The notes under the pieces were generated by a model. That model was given only the letters and a program-made list of their open reading frames with translations, did not search any database and was not told where the DNA came from. 7,352 bases of DNA from JBHIBR01 sp046759145 [NCBI: Nitrospinota bacterium] (lineage in GTDB: Bacteria; UBA8248): NCBI GenBank assembly GCA_046759145.1, contig JBHIBR010000085.1, forward strand, positions 1 through 7,352. The letters run 5' to 3'. A program made the position numbers and the translations under genes. The first letter of the stretch is position 1; the number at the start of each line of letters is the position of its first letter. Below are positions 5,812 to 7,352 of this stretch, in pieces.

Positions 5812-5840
5812 ACGCTAGCACACCTCCCCCGAAGGGTCAA
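5812..5840 (-). promoter_or_regulatory. Sigma70-type promoter of tRNA-Asp, overlapping the end of the preceding gene
   Basis: On the minus strand, TTGACC (5835-5840) is followed after 17 bases by TAGCGT (5812-5817). The -35 matches at five of six positions; the -10 keeps the T, A and final T. The start would fall about three bases upstream of the mature tRNA 5' end at 5802. The TGA stop of the radical-SAM-like gene (5837-5839) lies inside the -35 hexamer, so gene end and promoter share sequence. Confidence 0.65.
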
Positions 5841-7352
5841 GGAAGGGGCGACCCGGCCAGGGAGATGGGAGAGGGCTCCGCCGCCACGTGGGCCCAGGGC
5901 AGCAAGTCCCCCTCCTCCCACCTCCGGCTCACGTAATAGTCGGGATTGAGGTTCTTCCGCGCGCAGGCCGCCCGCCAGTCTCCTCCGAGCCGGTCCACCT
6001 CGACCAGGAGTTCCCCCACCCGGCGGTCTCCCCGGGCAAGGAGGCACTGGATGTAGGCCCACTTGGGAAGGTCGAAGCTCGCTCGCACCCATTGCTCCCG
6101 GCCGAGGAGGGCCTTCAGGTGGCGGAGCTTCCCTTTGAGGGACTCAAGCTCCTCAAAGGCCTCCCGCGCCAAGGGGCCAGAGGGCCGCGGCACGAAGGTG
6201 CGAATCTCCAGGGTGAGCGCCGCTTGCGGGCCTCCCGCTCTTCGGGCGCGTGCCATCCGCCGCTTGAGGGCGCGGACGAGTTGGTGGATGCCGTCCACTT
6301 CTTCGCGGTCCTCGGTGGGAAGGCCGATGAGAAAGCTCATCCGGATCTCCGTCACTCCCCCCCGGAGGAGGACCTCCACGGCCTCCTCGACCGCCTCATC
6401 CGAAACGCCCGCTCCCGCGAGGCGCCGGAGCCTCTCCGTCGCCCCTCCGACCGGGAGGGAAGCTCCCTCCAGAGCCCCCTCCCCGAGCCGCGCGACCAGG
6501 TCCTCGGTGAGGACGGAAAGGGGGAGGTGGGTCAGGGAGAGGGCGCCCCCCCCGGCGCGGACCTGTTCTGCCAGGGGCAGGAGGTCGGGGTGGAGGCTCG
6601 AGGCCTCCCCCACGAGGCCGACCCGATGGCGGAACCGGAGGCCAAGCCTCACCTCCTCCAAGAGGGATGCCGTCGAGCGGTGCCGCAACGGGGCGGGCGG
6701 GAGGCCCGCCTCCCCTCCCCGGCCCGCCTCGAGGAGGAACAGGTGGGCGAGCTCCGCGCGGTCGGTGAGAACGAGGCTACGAGTGGGGCTCGCGTCGAGG
6801 TCGGAGAGGTAGCGCCGGGAGAGGAGAGGAGGAAAACCCCCCTTGGGTTCCAGCCGCCGGAGGACCCCATCCCGGTCGTACTCACAGAGGTAACCTGCGG
6901 GGAGGTAGAAGCCGGGGACCATAGCGAGGCGAAGGGAGGGTTTCTCTCCCGTCCGCCTCAGGTCTCCCTCCTGGAGGGCCGCGGCCAACTCCTCAGGGAC
7001 CCCTTCCCCCTCTCCCAGCACGACGAGGTCGGCGATGGGCGCCAGGGGCTCGGGGTTGCAAGAGGGGGCGACGCCTCCTGCGAGGACAAGGGGTTGGGAG
7101 TGAGTCCGCTCCGACCGGAGGGGGGGGATGCCCCCGAGGCGGAGCATGCGGACCATGTTCAGGTAGTCGTGTTCGAAGGAGAGGGAGAAGGCGACGAGGT
7201 CGAACTCGCGGAGGGGGGTGTGCGTCTCCAGGCTTCTGAGCAACTCTCCGGCCCCGCCCTCCTCCTCAAGGAAGACGCGTTCGCAGGAGAAGTCGGGATG
7301 GGCGGCGAAGAGCCCCCACAGTTTCTGAAACCCCAGGCTCGACATCCCCAGG
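5837..7352 (-). CDS. Radical-SAM-like protein of the cobalamin-binding type, lacking the CX3CX2C cluster motif (5' end outside window)
   Basis: The reading frame is open through the right edge, so the true start is outside. The ATG at 7345 falls within what looks like the family's internal GMSSLGFQ block. Residue numbers here count from that ATG. Residues 1 to about 130 match the N-terminal cobalamin-binding-like domain of TIGR03960-type radical SAM proteins, with a REFDLVAFSLSFEHDYLN segment, then AGGVAPSCNPEP and DLVVLGEGEG. The TIM-barrel-like region runs from about 195 to 390, including SFLIGLPTED (337-346) and FVPRPSGP. The C-terminal block, with CLLARGDRRVGE and LLPWAHV, is also family-like. 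Where GRGCxxxCxxC is expected, the protein reads GRGGEAGLPPAPLRHRS, some seven residues short and without cysteine. The later PEAGSERLR-type motif is PVGGATERLR, lacking the usual Glu. The frame is otherwise intact over 505 codons, so this looks like a maintained but non-catalytic relative, not obvious debris. Family assignment rests on recalled motifs. Confidence 0.75.
   Translation of the reverse strand, partial: LGMSSLGFQKLWGLFAAHPDFSCERVFLEEEGGAGELLRSLETHTPLREFDLVAFSLSFEHDYLNMVRMLRLGGIPPLRSERTHSQPLVLAGGVAPSCNPEPLAPIADLVVLGEGEGVPEELAAALQEGDLRRTGEKPSLRLAMVPGFYLPAGYLCEYDRDGVLRRLEPKGGFPPLLSRRYLSDLDASPTRSLVLTDRAELAHLFLLEAGRGGEAGLPPAPLRHRSTASLLEEVRLGLRFRHRVGLVGEASSLHPDLLPLAEQVRAGGGALSLTHLPLSVLTEDLVARLGEGALEGASLPVGGATERLRRLAGAGVSDEAVEEAVEVLLRGGVTEIRMSFLIGLPTEDREEVDGIHQLVRALKRRMARARRAGGPQAALTLEIRTFVPRPSGPLAREAFEELESLKGKLRHLKALLGREQWVRASFDLPKWAYIQCLLARGDRRVGELLVEVDRLGGDWRAACARKNLNPDYYVSRRWEEGDLLPWAHVAAEPSPISLAGSPLP

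Noticed and set aside
5707-5949. Plus-strand frame whose translation includes TRLELATSGLTG across the tRNA
   Set aside because: This is the well-known spurious peptide from the antisense strand of a tRNA gene and has no independent support.
6688-6724. Frameshift as the cause of the missing cysteine motif
   Set aside because: I translated the other two minus-strand frames over this stretch. Neither gives CX3CX2C, and the correct frame resumes on both sides without compensation.
6063-6812. 249-codon plus-strand frame antisense to the radical-SAM-like gene
   Set aside because: It is dominated by Arg, Ser and Pro, typical of a shadow frame, and the minus frame carries recognisable family motifs.

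Overview
The window is GC-rich bacterial chromosome. Sampled 60-base blocks in polA and the radical-SAM-like gene run about 70-77% G+C. It carries ordinary housekeeping genes (polA, tRNA-Asp), sigma70-type promoters and Shine-Dalgarno sites. Nothing fixes the lineage. The gene style would suit a deltaproteobacterium-like or NC10/Tectomicrobia-like soil or sediment bacterium, but that is only an impression. No phage, insertion sequence, CRISPR array or rRNA is visible.

Layout from left to right. (1) The first 45 codons of a minus-strand metallophosphoesterase run off the left edge, with their own promoter. (2) A two-gene minus-strand cassette has its own promoter and clearly lower G+C (about 50-58% in sampled blocks). 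It encodes a small DUF5678-like protein overlapped by a retropepsin-like aspartic protease. (3) A minus-strand operon holds a full-length DNA polymerase I with both exonuclease domains, followed 18 bases later by an SRPBCC/polyketide-cyclase-like protein. (4) A divergent plus-strand gene encodes an unrecognised protein with a coiled coil, a Pro/Glu-rich linker and a globular C-terminal region. (5) A minus-strand tRNA-Asp(GTC) has a promoter overlapping the end of the gene before it and a good intrinsic terminator. (6) A long minus-strand gene, open at the right edge, has the overall architecture of a cobalamin-binding radical SAM protein but lacks the CX3CX2C iron-sulfur motif.

Five promoters can be read with the same logic: a TTGAC- or TTGAA-type -35, a spacer of 16-17 bases, and a weak -10. 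They divide the minus-strand genes into at least four units: phosphoesterase, DUF5678-protease, polA-SRPBCC and tRNA-Asp. The polA promoter and that of the unknown plus-strand gene lie back to back within about 90 bases. The items most worth following up are the degenerate radical SAM protein, the small-protein/retropepsin pair as a possible transferred two-component module, and the unknown coiled-coil protein.
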